Source of the DNA: JAAAOH01 sp041686235 | GTDB taxonomy: Bacteria > Spirochaetota > Spirochaetia > DSM-27196 > PWMO01 | Direction of reading: 5' to 3' | Assembly: GCA_041686235.1 (NCBI GenBank) | Contig: JAWLED010000013.1 | Coordinates: 1 to 46,640, forward strand | Length of the DNA stretch: 46,640 bases | Shown: piece by piece, positions 7,353 to 15,399 of the stretch | Layout of the letters: the number at the start of each line of letters is the position of its first letter | Position numbering within the stretch: the first letter of the stretch is position 1 | The notes under the pieces: generated by a model | Seen by the model: the letters and a program-made list of their open reading frames with translations, nothing else | What the model was told of the DNA's origin: nothing | Database searches by the model: none | Made by a program: the position numbers and the translations under genes

Positions 7353-8771
7353 CTATCTCGGAGTATACGAGGTAACTAAGTTCAAGCCGGACTTCTCGAT
7401 GAGGCGCGGCCCAAACGACTCTTCGGCAACCACAGTCCCTTGTTTCCCCACATACCGAACCCTAACACGGTGCTCGCCTTCCGGGATTTCGAACTCCCCG
7501 ACGTAGGCAAACGCAGGAAAGTAGCGAGATACCCGCAGGTCGGCCCGCTCACTGGCGTCGACCGCCACGTCGGTGGCAATCCCGGCCGCAATACTTCCAA
7601 TGACTCCTAACGTGCCCGCATTCGCGCCGGCCTTCTGGAGCTCTTCCTTTCCGCGCTCGGCAAGGATGCCTTTAATCACCACGCGGGTAATCGTTTTTAG
7701 ATAGATCAGCGGCCTGCGAACTTCGAAGGTTTCCTTGGCCACTCGCTGGATGCTCTCGATGCGGTCGAGCGTTCCGACCGGCTCGCCGTCGACAAGCACT
7801 TCTATGCGCCGGACGTCACTGCCTCTCGTCGTCATCCGCGGAAGCTGGAACTTGAACCGGTACCCGCCTTCGACGCCGGGAAACGGAAACGCGTCGAGTT
7901 GTGTCGTTTCGAGGGTGCCGCGGTCGTTCTCGCGCTCCTGCTGCACGATGACCAGATTGCGCTGGGTAATGACCCGAAGCGTGTCTGCCCGCTTGTCGGG
8001 AGACTCCCCCGTGAAGGCCATGACAACCAGGCGCGGCCCCACATCGCGGTCGAGCGCGTCGGAGAGGTCCGGCTGCTCGAAGTCGTACACATTCGGCTGT
8101 AGCCGAAACGCCTCGTCGATCTTCCGTCGGTCGATGCGGGCATCGTCGTAGTCGCCTTCGGCGCGGTAGGCGATCATGCTGAGATATCGCGCCAGGGCGG
8201 AATTGTGAAACTCCGTGTCGCCCGGCTCGAAATCCATTCCCGCCTCGTCGGTCTCCTCGGCGCTCTCGTAGCCTTCGGCAACCTCGCGGTACTTGTCTTC
8301 GAGCAGGTTCAACTTGTTGTTGATGCGCCGCACCTCTACGAAGGCCGAATCAAACTCGTCCTGGGAGAGAAAGTTGAGCGCCTTGAAGACGTTGAGATAG
8401 ATGTCCTCGTAGTCCTCCCCCGCATAGTCCTGCTTCGTATCGTTTACGAGCAGCGTGGCCGCGGCCTGACTGATGCTCTTGGTAAAATACTCTTCGATGA
8501 GGAACTCCGCCTCATTGAGATGGCGGGTGCTCTCTTCAAAATTGTCGCCGTAATGGTGGAGCAGCCCCACGTCGAGATGATAGAGGACTTTATCCCTGTC
8601 GTTGTAGAATACCTCTCTGTCGTCGCCCGAAAGCGTTTCGGCAGCCTCGGTGTATCGTCCGCTTCGAGCAAGGTCGTCGACCTCGATAAACGCCGTGTTT
8701 CTCGTGGTCGTGCACCCCGCCATACTTAACAAGGCGAACGCCCCGAGCAGGGGAACAAGCCTTCTCACCAT
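7353..8771 (-). CDS. COG3014-like lipoprotein with helical repeats
   Basis: A 472-residue protein with signal peptide and lipobox (SMAGC, Cys20). Residues 30-220 look like TPR-type helices (GRYTEAAETLSGDDREVFYN, LDVGLLHHYGDNFEESTRHLNEAE). A beta-rich part follows with VVMAFTGESPDKRADTLRV, FPGVEGGYRFKFQLP and YLKTITRVVIKG. A glycine/alanine-rich segment GTLGVIGSIAAGIATDVA precedes the last beta strands. This pattern matches COG3014-type lipoproteins found beside LpoB and LPP20 genes. It lies 25 bases upstream of the LPP20 gene and 38 bases after the LpoB-like gene, so one transcript is likely. Biochemical function unknown. Confidence 0.75.
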   Translation of the reverse strand: MVRRLVPLLGAFALLSMAGCTTTRNTAFIEVDDLARSGRYTEAAETLSGDDREVFYNDRDKVLYHLDVGLLHHYGDNFEESTRHLNEAEFLIEEYFTKSISQAAATLLVNDTKQDYAGEDYEDIYLNVFKALNFLSQDEFDSAFVEVRRINNKLNLLEDKYREVAEGYESAEETDEAGMDFEPGDTEFHNSALARYLSMIAYRAEGDYDDARIDRRKIDEAFRLQPNVYDFEQPDLSDALDRDVGPRLVVMAFTGESPDKRADTLRVITQRNLVIVQQERENDRGTLETTQLDAFPFPGVEGGYRFKFQLPRMTTRGSDVRRIEVLVDGEPVGTLDRIESIQRVAKETFEVRRPLIYLKTITRVVIKGILAERGKEELQKAGANAGTLGVIGSIAAGIATDVAVDASERADLRVSRYFPAFAYVGEFEIPEGEHRVRVRYVGKQGTVVAEESFGPRLIEKSGLNLVTSYTPR

Positions 8772-8809
8772 AGTTCAGCGCCCTCGGCTACCGGTGCGGC
8801 CTCATCGGG

Positions 8810-9421
8810 CTACCACCGACTCCGACTCTGCTCGATGACTTTCTTGATCTTTTTGGTATTTATCCAGGCCTTCACATTTGACTCGATGTCGATGAGCTCG
8901 AGGTCGACCTGATATAGGATAGCGCGCTTACCCTCGACCTGGTCACTCTGCGAGGTAATGGTTCCTCGCAACATGAAGTCTGCTCCCGTTTCCTCACCGA
9001 GTCGGTTGATTGTCTCTGTGGAGGCTTCTTCCTGTTGGTCCAGCCGCTCTTCGCGGATTTCCTCACGCTCCTCGGCACTGGCGACGAAGGTAACCTGCCC
9101 GCTGTTTATCAACTCTCGCTCCATGTCGTTGATAAAGGGCTCGGTGTCGATGTGCTCCGAGCTGAGATTTCGAACGTTCCCGACAATGACGACCGGCCGT
9201 CGATCTTCTTCCTGACGGAAGTTCGACAGCCACCCGCTGTCGAGCAAGTTTTCGATCATCTCCTCGGCAACTAACCGGCTGTCCGTATCGTTCCACCGGC
9301 CGCTCAAATCAGTGGTCGTATCCGCCGAGGTTCTCTCCACCGTACGCGACGGCGTCGCACATGCGCCGAGAACGAATAGCCCAACCACAGCCAAAATCAG
9401 TAACCGCTTCACACGCCTCAT
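8810..9421 (-). CDS. LpoB-like lipoprotein (penicillin-binding protein activator family)
   Basis: A 203-residue protein whose signal peptide starts MRRVKRLLIL and ends at LGAC (Cys21). The mature part has the LpoB-family layout: WNDTDSRLVAEEMIENLL, RPVVIVGNVRNLSSEHIDTEPFINDMERELINSGQV, then GADFMLRGTITSQSDQVEGK and YQVDLELIDIESNVKAWI. In E. coli, LpoB is an outer-membrane lipoprotein that stimulates PBP1b; that role here is inference. The start could also be ATG 9433, four codons upstream, only ten bases after the -10 box at 9444, which would give an almost leaderless mRNA. First gene of the lipoprotein operon. Confidence 0.8.
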   Translation of the reverse strand: MRRVKRLLILAVVGLFVLGACATPSRTVERTSADTTTDLSGRWNDTDSRLVAEEMIENLLDSGWLSNFRQEEDRRPVVIVGNVRNLSSEHIDTEPFINDMERELINSGQVTFVASAEEREEIREERLDQQEEASTETINRLGEETGADFMLRGTITSQSDQVEGKRAILYQVDLELIDIESNVKAWINTKKIKKVIEQSRSRW

Positions 9422-9443
9422 GTTATATTCCATCCCGTTGGTG

Positions 9444-9472
9444 AGTATAGCCCCACTAGACAGCGCGGTCAA
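9444..9472 (-). promoter_or_regulatory. Sigma-70 promoter of the lipoprotein operon
   Basis: Read on the minus strand: TTGACC (9472-9467), 17 bases, TATACT (9449-9444). This is five of six matches in each box with ideal spacing. The predicted start is near 9437, just before the LpoB-like start codons at 9433 and 9421. Confidence 0.75.
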
Positions 9473-9624
9473 GCAAACGTTCACTTCACCGTGTGCAACC
9501 GCCTACTTCGGGTACACTCATTGTTTTTTGCGATACATTAGAGTATATGTTATGAGACCGTCCTATGGAACATATCCGTGCCTCCCTATTCGTCCTTCTC
9601 ACGACCAAGGTGGTGACAAACACT

Positions 9625-10878
9625 ATGACCAACCGAATACTACCGAACAGAACGGCGAATAGGCCGCGCCGCAGCCCCCTAAGCCTGGGAGACGGCTTTT
9701 CGCGCCGCGTGGGTGGTCGCGTAAGCCTGGGAGACGGCCTTTCGCGCCGCGTGGGTGGTCGCGTAAGCCTGGGAGACGGCCTTTCGCGCCGCGTGGGTGG
9801 TCGCGCGCTCATACTCGTCGTGCTGTTGCTTGCCGCCGCCACAGCACCGGCGGTGGGGCAAGAGTTCGGAAGAATTGCCTATCTCGAGGGCTCGGTTACG
9901 ATGTATCAGCAGGGCGAAGAGCGATTCGCCGACATCGGTGCCGAGGTATATCCCGGGGACCTGCTTCGCACCGGCGGAGACGGGTATCTCGAGCTCGAAA
10001 TCAAACCCGGCCCCACAACGGTCAAGGTTGCCGAGGACACCGCGCTCTATGTGGAGCGCCGCGATAGCCACGGCCGGCGCGAGACCGGATTCCGGCTGCT
10101 ACGGGGGAATCTCGATTTCGTTGTAAAGCGCCTCGCCGGCGACGAGGCCGTATCGGTAGATGCTCAGTCGGCCTCGATGGGCGTTCGGGGCACGGAGTTC
10201 GCCGTACGAACGAGCCCGGACGACTCGGTGGCGGTGGGAGTCTCCGACGGCAGCGTAGAGGTAACCGGCGAGGGGGCTACGGTCCGCGCGGATTCCGGCG
10301 TCGTGGTTGAAAGCATTCAACAAGGCGAGCTCAGCTCTCAAGAGGTGGGCTCGGATGAGATCGACGAGTACCTCGAAGGATGGAGAGAGACCCGTCTGCA
10401 GGCGTTCCGCTCGGGCGCCGAGACATTCGTTACCGCCTACGCCCGTCGCTACCTCGACCAACGGCCGCGGTTCATCGCCGCCTATCGAGCACTCTCTACG
10501 TACGCCGACCGCTTGAGCTCGGCAGTCGAAGACGACGAGCGGCGAGACCGAGGCGGCAGGTTTCAACTGCGCGCCGAGGTCTCCGGAGCGGCCGTACAGG
10601 TACGTAGTATTCTGCCCGTCTTTGAGAACACCTTCTACCGGCTCGCAGAGCTCGGGCAATTCCACGAAGAGGGCGTGGGGCGCACCCAAATAGACGAGGG
10701 GCTTAACAGCGAGCAGTTTTTCAGCAGATATGACACAGAGAAAGGACGGATCGAAGCTCAGTTGGCGCAGGCGCGGTATTTGCTTACGTTGTATCGCAAG
10801 ATCGAGGAAGAATCGATGGGCGGCCTTCCATCGGGAGAGTCTCTTTTCGATTCCGATTCCATGAGGCCTAACTTTTGA
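9625..10878 (+). CDS. FecR-domain exported protein with N-terminal tandem repeats
   Basis: The mature part begins QEFGRIAYLEGSVTMYQQGEE and follows the FecR pattern (DIGAEVYPGDLLRTGGDGYLELEI, VDAQSASMGVRGTEFAV), about residues 80-205 from the ATG at 9625. A mostly helical region of about 190 residues follows. The signal peptide ALILVVLLLAAATAPAVGQ (residues 61-79) is preceded by three copies of a 14-residue repeat (SLGDGLSRRVGGR type), a strangely long basic n-region. Initiation could instead use GTG 9793 in the last repeat, giving an ordinary signal peptide. AAGGTGG about ten bases before 9625 supports that ATG. Stand-alone FecR proteins of this kind are common in spirochaetes; function unknown. 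Confidence 0.7.
   Translation: MTNRILPNRTANRPRRSPLSLGDGFSRRVGGRVSLGDGLSRRVGGRVSLGDGLSRRVGGRALILVVLLLAAATAPAVGQEFGRIAYLEGSVTMYQQGEERFADIGAEVYPGDLLRTGGDGYLELEIKPGPTTVKVAEDTALYVERRDSHGRRETGFRLLRGNLDFVVKRLAGDEAVSVDAQSASMGVRGTEFAVRTSPDDSVAVGVSDGSVEVTGEGATVRADSGVVVESIQQGELSSQEVGSDEIDEYLEGWRETRLQAFRSGAETFVTAYARRYLDQRPRFIAAYRALSTYADRLSSAVEDDERRDRGGRFQLRAEVSGAAVQVRSILPVFENTFYRLAELGQFHEEGVGRTQIDEGLNSEQFFSRYDTEKGRIEAQLAQARYLLTLYRKIEEESMGGLPSGESLFDSDSMRPNF
9679..9804 (+). repeat. Three tandem 42-bp repeats at a gene start
   Basis: Units 9679-9720, 9721-9762 and 9763-9804. Copies two and three are identical; copy one differs at about three bases. The unit length is a multiple of three, so copy-number change would keep the FecR gene in frame. 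Each unit contains GGGAG and an in-frame GTG. Confidence 0.95.
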
Positions 10879-10896
10879 ACCGAATGCCGATGTTTA

Positions 10897-11136
10897 ATGA
10901 GCGTCATCGAAGCACTTAAAGCCCGAAATCCGGAACATGTTATCGACGTGGAAGAAGATTTCGATCCATACAAGCAACACTATCGCTACTATGTTCGCGT
11001 GAATGACCGACGACTATCGATTCTGTATACAAAGCAGGAACTGAGCCACCACGTGATTACCCAGCATTCCGGCGAAATGATCTATACCGCGCTTGTCACC
11101 TACATCGAAAACGGCTTGGGGATACGGCTGCGATGA
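10897..11136 (+). CDS. Small uncharacterised protein
   Basis: A 79-residue frame beginning MSVIEALKARNPEHVIDVEEDF, 18 bases after the FecR gene on the same strand. No family recognised. Composition is balanced and charged, with no signal peptide or membrane segment, and the alternation in YYVRVNDRRLSILYTKQEL suggests beta strands followed by helix. No clear ribosome site. It ends back to back with the stop of the ankyrin gene on the other strand. Probably real because it is open, fills the space exactly and looks like globular protein. Confidence 0.5.
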   Translation: MSVIEALKARNPEHVIDVEEDFDPYKQHYRYYVRVNDRRLSILYTKQELSHHVITQHSGEMIYTALVTYIENGLGIRLR

Positions 11137-11706
11137 TCAGTCCTCACCGCTGAGCAGCTCTCCATAGTACTCTTGGCGTCCGAGCGCGAGCATGAGAATG
11201 ATATCGAGGTGGTTCTCTCGACTTGCCACCGTCATCGCGTCTTCGCCGTCCTCGGTAAGCGCGTACGGGTCGGCACCTTCCTCGACGAGGAACGTGAGAA
11301 TACGCTTGTTGCCCACCCGAGTTGCGGTCATGAAGGGCGTCCATCCCGCGTCGTTCGTTTGTGAGACGTCCGCGCCGTTTTCAACGAGATACTCGACCAT
11401 CTCGTAATCGTTGTTATCAATGGCAAGCCGCAACGGCGTCACCCCACCCCGTGGCTTCTCGGCATTTACGTCTGCTCCGTTTTCCACGAGGTATTCCACC
11501 GTTCGCCGGTTTTCTTCTTCCACGGCAACCATGAGCGGGGTTTCTCCGAGATTGTTGCGTTCGTCGATAGAACGGCCCTCTTCGAGCAGGCGCCCGATGC
11601 GGTCGACACTGTCCTGGCCGGCTGCGTTGTGGAGCTGTGTTGCGCAGGAGCCGAGGAAAAAGAGAACTACGATCACAAGCAAAATGAGCACAAATCTGCG
11701 TATCAT
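11137..11706 (-). CDS. Ankyrin-repeat lipoprotein
   Basis: A 189-residue lipoprotein. The signal peptide runs MIRRFVLILLVIVVLFFLGSC with lipobox LGSC (Cys21). Four or five ankyrin repeats follow: LGETPLMVAVEEENRRTVEYLVENGADVN, GVTPLRLAIDNNDYEMVEYLVENGADV, GWTPFMTATRVGNKRILTFLVEEGADP and GEDAMTVASRENHLDIILMLA. It would be anchored in the envelope and act by protein binding; the partner is unknown. The start at 11706 is chosen for the signal peptide. An upstream in-frame ATG at 11742 would spoil it. Confidence 0.78.
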   Translation of the reverse strand: MIRRFVLILLVIVVLFFLGSCATQLHNAAGQDSVDRIGRLLEEGRSIDERNNLGETPLMVAVEEENRRTVEYLVENGADVNAEKPRGGVTPLRLAIDNNDYEMVEYLVENGADVSQTNDAGWTPFMTATRVGNKRILTFLVEEGADPYALTEDGEDAMTVASRENHLDIILMLALGRQEYYGELLSGED

Positions 11707-11850
11707 AGATGTATCATAGGGGCAAAGAGCGGTGCGACACAAGCCGTGCGCAAAGAATGCCGTTTGACACGGGGGCGACGGAGGCGCATGCTTTCGGTAA
11801 CGGCCGCTTTCGGTAACGGCCGGGCGTGGTGGAGCGCTGAGAGTTTAGCA

Positions 11851-12957
11851 ATGAGAGCATCAATTACGTCGCTGATACGCATAACGGCGAGCTCACACGC
11901 TCGCAAGTGGCTCGTTACGCTTCTCACACTATGTGCGCTGAGCGTACATGCACAAGACGGGCAAGACGCGAGCCGACAACCCCCCGACCGCCCGGCACTC
12001 GGGCCGATCGTTTCACAGAATCTCCACCCGATGTACGCGCCGTTTGTTCAGCTTCCCGCCCGCTCGGCCCGGACCGTGGGACAGAACTCTATTGCTACCT
12101 TCATCCACGAGAGCTACGGGAATAACTACTTCTTTCACCTCGACGCCGACGATGACGACGGCGGCGACACGCTTATCTCGGAGCTCGACACCGAGGCCTC
12201 CTACACGACACTCGGATTGACGTGGGGCATCCACCCACGGGCGGAAGTCAACGGGTCGCTCCTGTTCGTAAGCCACTTCGACGGCGTGTTTGATCCCGCG
12301 ATCGAAGCATATCACGACCTTCTCGGCCTCCCCAACGCCGGTCGAGGGAAGCGTCCGCAAAACGAGTTCTCACTGTACTTCAAAAATGACTCCGGCGAGC
12401 TCCTCGACGAAGAAGGCCCTATCATGGATATCACCGCATTGAATATCGAGCCGCGCGTGAATCTGGTCGAGAGCGAAGATGAGCGTTTCTTGCTGACCGT
12501 CGGCTCCACGGTGAAGCTGTCCCTCTCATCCCCAGCGGTTACCGCGACAAACTCCGGCGCCGACGTTGCGCTGCGCGCCTTCGCAGAATATCGGTGGCCG
12601 CGGGCGGACCTTTCAGCAAGCACCGGCGTGGCGTATCTCTCGCAACCCGACTACATTCCCGACGCCTCGTTTCGCCCCTGGATTATCCCGTTTACCGCCT
12701 CTTTCGAGTGGATGCTCAGCGACGGGTTCTCCCTCGGCACTACCATATCCGGGAACACCAGCCCATTCGATCTCGGGTATGACCGCACAGACCGCTTCAC
12801 CGCGACAGCTACGATGGGCGGGATTTTCGCACTCGGCGAGCAGACCCAACTCCAAATCGCAACCAGCCAGGAGTTTTTTACATTTGCGGCAACCGACGTC
12901 GCCGTTCATCTGGCGCTGTCTTATGCGTTCGCCGAGCCATGGGAACCCCGACAGTAA
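11851..12957 (+). CDS. DUF3187-type outer-membrane beta-barrel protein
   Basis: A 368-residue exported protein. From ATG 11851 there is a signal peptide ending in ALSVHAQDG, then PIVSQNLHPMYAPFVQLPARSARTVGQNS, typical of the DUF3187 family. Regularly spaced amphipathic beta strands follow and the chain ends in LSYAFAEPWEPRQ. HARAEVNGSLLFVSHFDGVFDPAIEAYHDLLGLPNAGR-like loops match family members. The role of DUF3187 proteins is unknown. A longer frame exists upstream (GTG/ATG back to 11629) but would bury the signal peptide, so it is rejected. Convergent with the UroD-family gene. Confidence 0.7.
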   Translation: MRASITSLIRITASSHARKWLVTLLTLCALSVHAQDGQDASRQPPDRPALGPIVSQNLHPMYAPFVQLPARSARTVGQNSIATFIHESYGNNYFFHLDADDDDGGDTLISELDTEASYTTLGLTWGIHPRAEVNGSLLFVSHFDGVFDPAIEAYHDLLGLPNAGRGKRPQNEFSLYFKNDSGELLDEEGPIMDITALNIEPRVNLVESEDERFLLTVGSTVKLSLSSPAVTATNSGADVALRAFAEYRWPRADLSASTGVAYLSQPDYIPDASFRPWIIPFTASFEWMLSDGFSLGTTISGNTSPFDLGYDRTDRFTATATMGGIFALGEQTQLQIATSQEFFTFAATDVAVHLALSYAFAEPWEPRQ

Positions 12958-12986
12958 CGCGCTATTCGGCGGCACTACCCCGCGCC

Positions 12987-13922
12987 TTATTCGGCGGCGC
13001 GCTTGGCCGTATCAACGATCATACGGCCTACGGCCGGATAGAGCCACGTTGGAAAACTGCATCCCGGGGCGAGGAGGAACCTCGTCGAATCGCCGTTTTC
13101 GATGCCGCGCTCGGCGTTGCGGACTGCCTCGGCCGGCGTCACCGCCACGACGCGGTCTTTGTCGAGGCCCGACATGATCGTCCCAGCGAAGACGTTTCGC
13201 ATCTCGGCCATACTTGGATTGGAGGGATCGGTGTCTTCGTAGGAAATGCATTGTACCGGCAACTCGACCACGTCCTCGGTATAGATGCCGTGGTCATGCA
13301 CGTGAGCGGTGTTCATCATGCCGAGATCCTTGATTTCCTCGAAGATACGCTCGACGAACGGATAGGCGAACTTCATATAGGTCTCGTAGGGCAGCTGTTT
13401 TCGGGCGCCAAACGTCGACATGAAGATCCCCGAAGCGCCGGCCGAGAGCGAGGCCTTGCAGTAGGCAAGCACGTTATCGGTAACGATATCCAGCGCCTCG
13501 AGCAACGCGTCCGGTTCGCGCTCGGTGAGCTCCATCAGATGCTCTCCGCATACGTTGCGCTGTAAACACTGCCACGGCTCGAACACCGTGTCGAGGAAGT
13601 GCAGCTGTCCATCAAAATGCCGAGCAATGGTGTCTACCGCTTTCAGCTGCTCGGCCCAGTCGGAGGCGTGGATATCGAACTGCTCGAGTTTCTGCAGACC
13701 GTCGCGGTCTTTGACCTCGAGGAGTCCGTCGGGCATGGGGTAGTAGTAGTCGTTCATCACCTTGAGAAAATCCAGGTCATAGTACTCTGCGAATCGGATC
13801 GACAGATCGGCGATGACCTCCCCGCCCTGATGCTGGGTCCCAAAATGGTACCAGAACGAGACCGGCGGCCGGTCCACATCCTTTCCCGCCAGCGACCGCT
13901 CTACTCTCTCGCGCTTTGTCAT
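12987..13922 (-). CDS. Uroporphyrinogen decarboxylase (UroD/MtaA) family protein
   Basis: A 311-residue cytoplasmic protein with the family start MTKRERVERSLAGKDVDRPPVSFW. Later segments are GASGIFMSTFGARKQLPYETYMKFAYPFVERIFEEIK, MMNTAHVHDHG and the C-terminal GRMIVDTAKRAAE. These belong to the UroD superfamily, which covers true UroD and corrinoid-dependent methyltransferases. It is shorter than true UroD (about 340), lacks its usual N-terminal arginine-rich substrate motif (RPPVSFW replaces it) and stands outside any haem operon. A methyltransferase-like or unknown role is as likely as decarboxylation. GAAGGGGG precedes the ATG as ribosome site. Confidence 0.75.
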   Translation of the reverse strand: MTKRERVERSLAGKDVDRPPVSFWYHFGTQHQGGEVIADLSIRFAEYYDLDFLKVMNDYYYPMPDGLLEVKDRDGLQKLEQFDIHASDWAEQLKAVDTIARHFDGQLHFLDTVFEPWQCLQRNVCGEHLMELTEREPDALLEALDIVTDNVLAYCKASLSAGASGIFMSTFGARKQLPYETYMKFAYPFVERIFEEIKDLGMMNTAHVHDHGIYTEDVVELPVQCISYEDTDPSNPSMAEMRNVFAGTIMSGLDKDRVVAVTPAEAVRNAERGIENGDSTRFLLAPGCSFPTWLYPAVGRMIVDTAKRAAE

Positions 13923-14128
13923 AGACGTGCCCCCTTCGCTGTGCGCGCCGCATATTGTCCACTGCGCGCCGCCCTCTTCATGATGCCTCAGAACCCGGTG
14001 TGGGACAATAGCTTACCATACGGATTTACCTCTCAAAGGTTTTGCGGTTACATTAGCAGTGGAGAAAGCGGTCGCGAGCCGCCGATTCCCCCTCAGAGAG
14101 ACCAACGGAGAGAGGAGAACGAGAGCAT
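13923..14128. other. Divergent intergenic region
   Basis: It separates the UroD-family gene and the cupin gene, which point away from each other, so it should hold both promoters. Only a weak candidate (TTACCT-N17-TACATT near 14030) is visible toward the cupin, plus the AGAGGAGAA ribosome site. No RNA gene or ORF seen. Confidence 0.5.
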
Positions 14129-14476
14129 ATGAAAATCACACAACTCGATAAGGTCGAAAAAACATCGATAGAGTCCGATGAGGCCAAAGGCGTGATTAAG
14201 CAACTGCCCGTGGGCACCCCCGACGGCGCTCCGAACTTCAGTATGCGCGTATTTACCGTTGAGCCGGGTGGCCACACCCCCTACCATGCCCACCCGTGGG
14301 AGCACGAGAACTACATTCTCCAAGGTAGCGGCGTGGTGCTGAACGAGGCCGGAGAGGCGAGTCCGGTCAAGGCAGGGGATTTCGCGTTCGTATCCCCTAA
14401 CGAAAAGCACCAGTTCAAAAACACCGGCTCCGAGACACTCCGGTTCATCTGCCTCGTACCCAAAGAGCACGAGTAG
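14129..14476 (+). CDS. Cupin-domain protein
   Basis: A 115-residue single-domain cupin. The first metal motif is HTPYHAHPWEHENYILQGSG, with His, His, Glu and His in place. The second is GDFAFVSPNEKHQFKNTG, giving the last His. It is a small cytoplasmic metal-binding protein of the Cupin_2 type. These act as isomerases, dioxygenases or sensors, and the sequence does not say which. A strong GAGGAGAA ribosome site precedes the ATG at 14129. It is monocistronic as far as visible. Confidence 0.85.
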   Translation: MKITQLDKVEKTSIESDEAKGVIKQLPVGTPDGAPNFSMRVFTVEPGGHTPYHAHPWEHENYILQGSGVVLNEAGEASPVKAGDFAFVSPNEKHQFKNTGSETLRFICLVPKEHE

Positions 14477-14523
14477 CCCCGGGGCTCCGAGTCCGCCGCT
14501 CGGCGGGCACGTACCCCGCCCCC

Positions 14524-14552
14524 AACGGGGACACAACACAACGGGGACACAA
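14524..14552. repeat. Two copies of a 13-bp repeat after the cupin gene
   Basis: AACGGGGACACAA occurs at 14524-14536 and 14540-14552, just after a CCGCCG-CT-CGGCGG hairpin (14493-14506). No T-tract follows, so a terminator role is uncertain. Confidence 0.6.
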
Positions 14553-14581
14553 AGAGAATAGCGGTATATATATTCGTGGTC

Positions 14582-14610
14582 TTGCCAACCGGGCTCATAT
14601 TCTCTATGTT
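14582..14610 (+). promoter_or_regulatory. Sigma-70 promoter of the amino-acid ABC importer
   Basis: TTGCCA (14582-14587), 17 bases, TATGTT (14605-14610). Two TTCGAA palindromes (about 14611 and 14626) lie in the short leader and could bind a regulator. AAGGAGAA precedes the ATG at 14644. Confidence 0.6.
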
Positions 14611-14643
14611 TCGAAAGCATATACTTCGAAAAGGAGAACGCAG

Positions 14644-15399
14644 ATGAAGCACGTGCTGCTAGTGGCCCTTGCCCTGATGCTCGTGAGTGGGCTCGCCGTC
14701 GCCGGCGGAGAGCAGGAAGAGGGGCGACCGGAGCAAATCACCGTGGGAACCGACGCCACATGGCCGCCGATGGAGTTCGTAAACGAGGACAAAGAGCTCG
14801 TCGGGTTCGATATCGATCTGATGAAGCGTATCGCCGAGGAGGCCGGCTTCGAGGTCGAGTTTCAGAACACCGCCTGGGACGGCATCTTTGCCGGACTCGG
14901 TACCGGCGAGTATGATGCGGTCATTTCTTCGGTAACCATTACCGAAGAGCGCCAAGAGACGATGGATTTCTCCGAGCCCTACGTCAACGCCGGGCAGGTG
15001 CTGGTGGTCGAGCAGAGCACGAGTGGCGTGACCACGCTCGACGACCTGGAAGGTGAGGCGGTCGGTGCCCAGATCGGAACCACCGGCGCGATCGCCGTGC
15101 AAGAGCATGGGGGACCCGAGCTGCGCACGTATGACGAGATCGGGTTGGCAGTAGAGGATCTTGCGAACGGGAGAATTACCGGCGTTGTGGCCGACACGCC
15201 CATCGCAGCCAACTACGCACTGCAGAACGAGGAATACTCCGACTCACTCGAGATTGTCGGTGAGCCGTTCACCGAGGAAGTCTACGGGATTGCGGTGCAA
15301 GAGGGCAACGATGAGGTGCTCGCCATGATCAACGAAGGACTTGCCGCGGCAAAAGAATCCGGCTACATCGAAGAGCTCGAAGATAAGTGGCTGAGATAG
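14644..15399 (+). CDS. Amino-acid ABC transporter, periplasmic binding protein
   Basis: A 251-residue family 3 solute-binding protein. A signal peptide MKHVLLVALALMLVSGLAVAG is followed by GEQEEG. The fold then starts ITVGTDATWPPMEFVNEDKELVGFDIDLMKRIAEEAG and has the usual TITEERQETMDFSEPY segment and the GVVADTPIAANY region. It would bind a polar or basic amino acid in the periplasm and deliver it to the permease. There is no cysteine at the cleavage site, so it is a soluble periplasmic protein rather than a lipoprotein. The permease start overlaps its last codons. The ligand cannot be predicted safely. Confidence 0.9.
   Translation: MKHVLLVALALMLVSGLAVAGGEQEEGRPEQITVGTDATWPPMEFVNEDKELVGFDIDLMKRIAEEAGFEVEFQNTAWDGIFAGLGTGEYDAVISSVTITEERQETMDFSEPYVNAGQVLVVEQSTSGVTTLDDLEGEAVGAQIGTTGAIAVQEHGGPELRTYDEIGLAVEDLANGRITGVVADTPIAANYALQNEEYSDSLEIVGEPFTEEVYGIAVQEGNDEVLAMINEGLAAAKESGYIEELEDKWLR

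Noticed and set aside
12987..13922. Assignment as haem-pathway HemE
   Set aside because: Length, the N-terminal substrate motif and the lack of haem genes nearby do not support true uroporphyrinogen decarboxylase.
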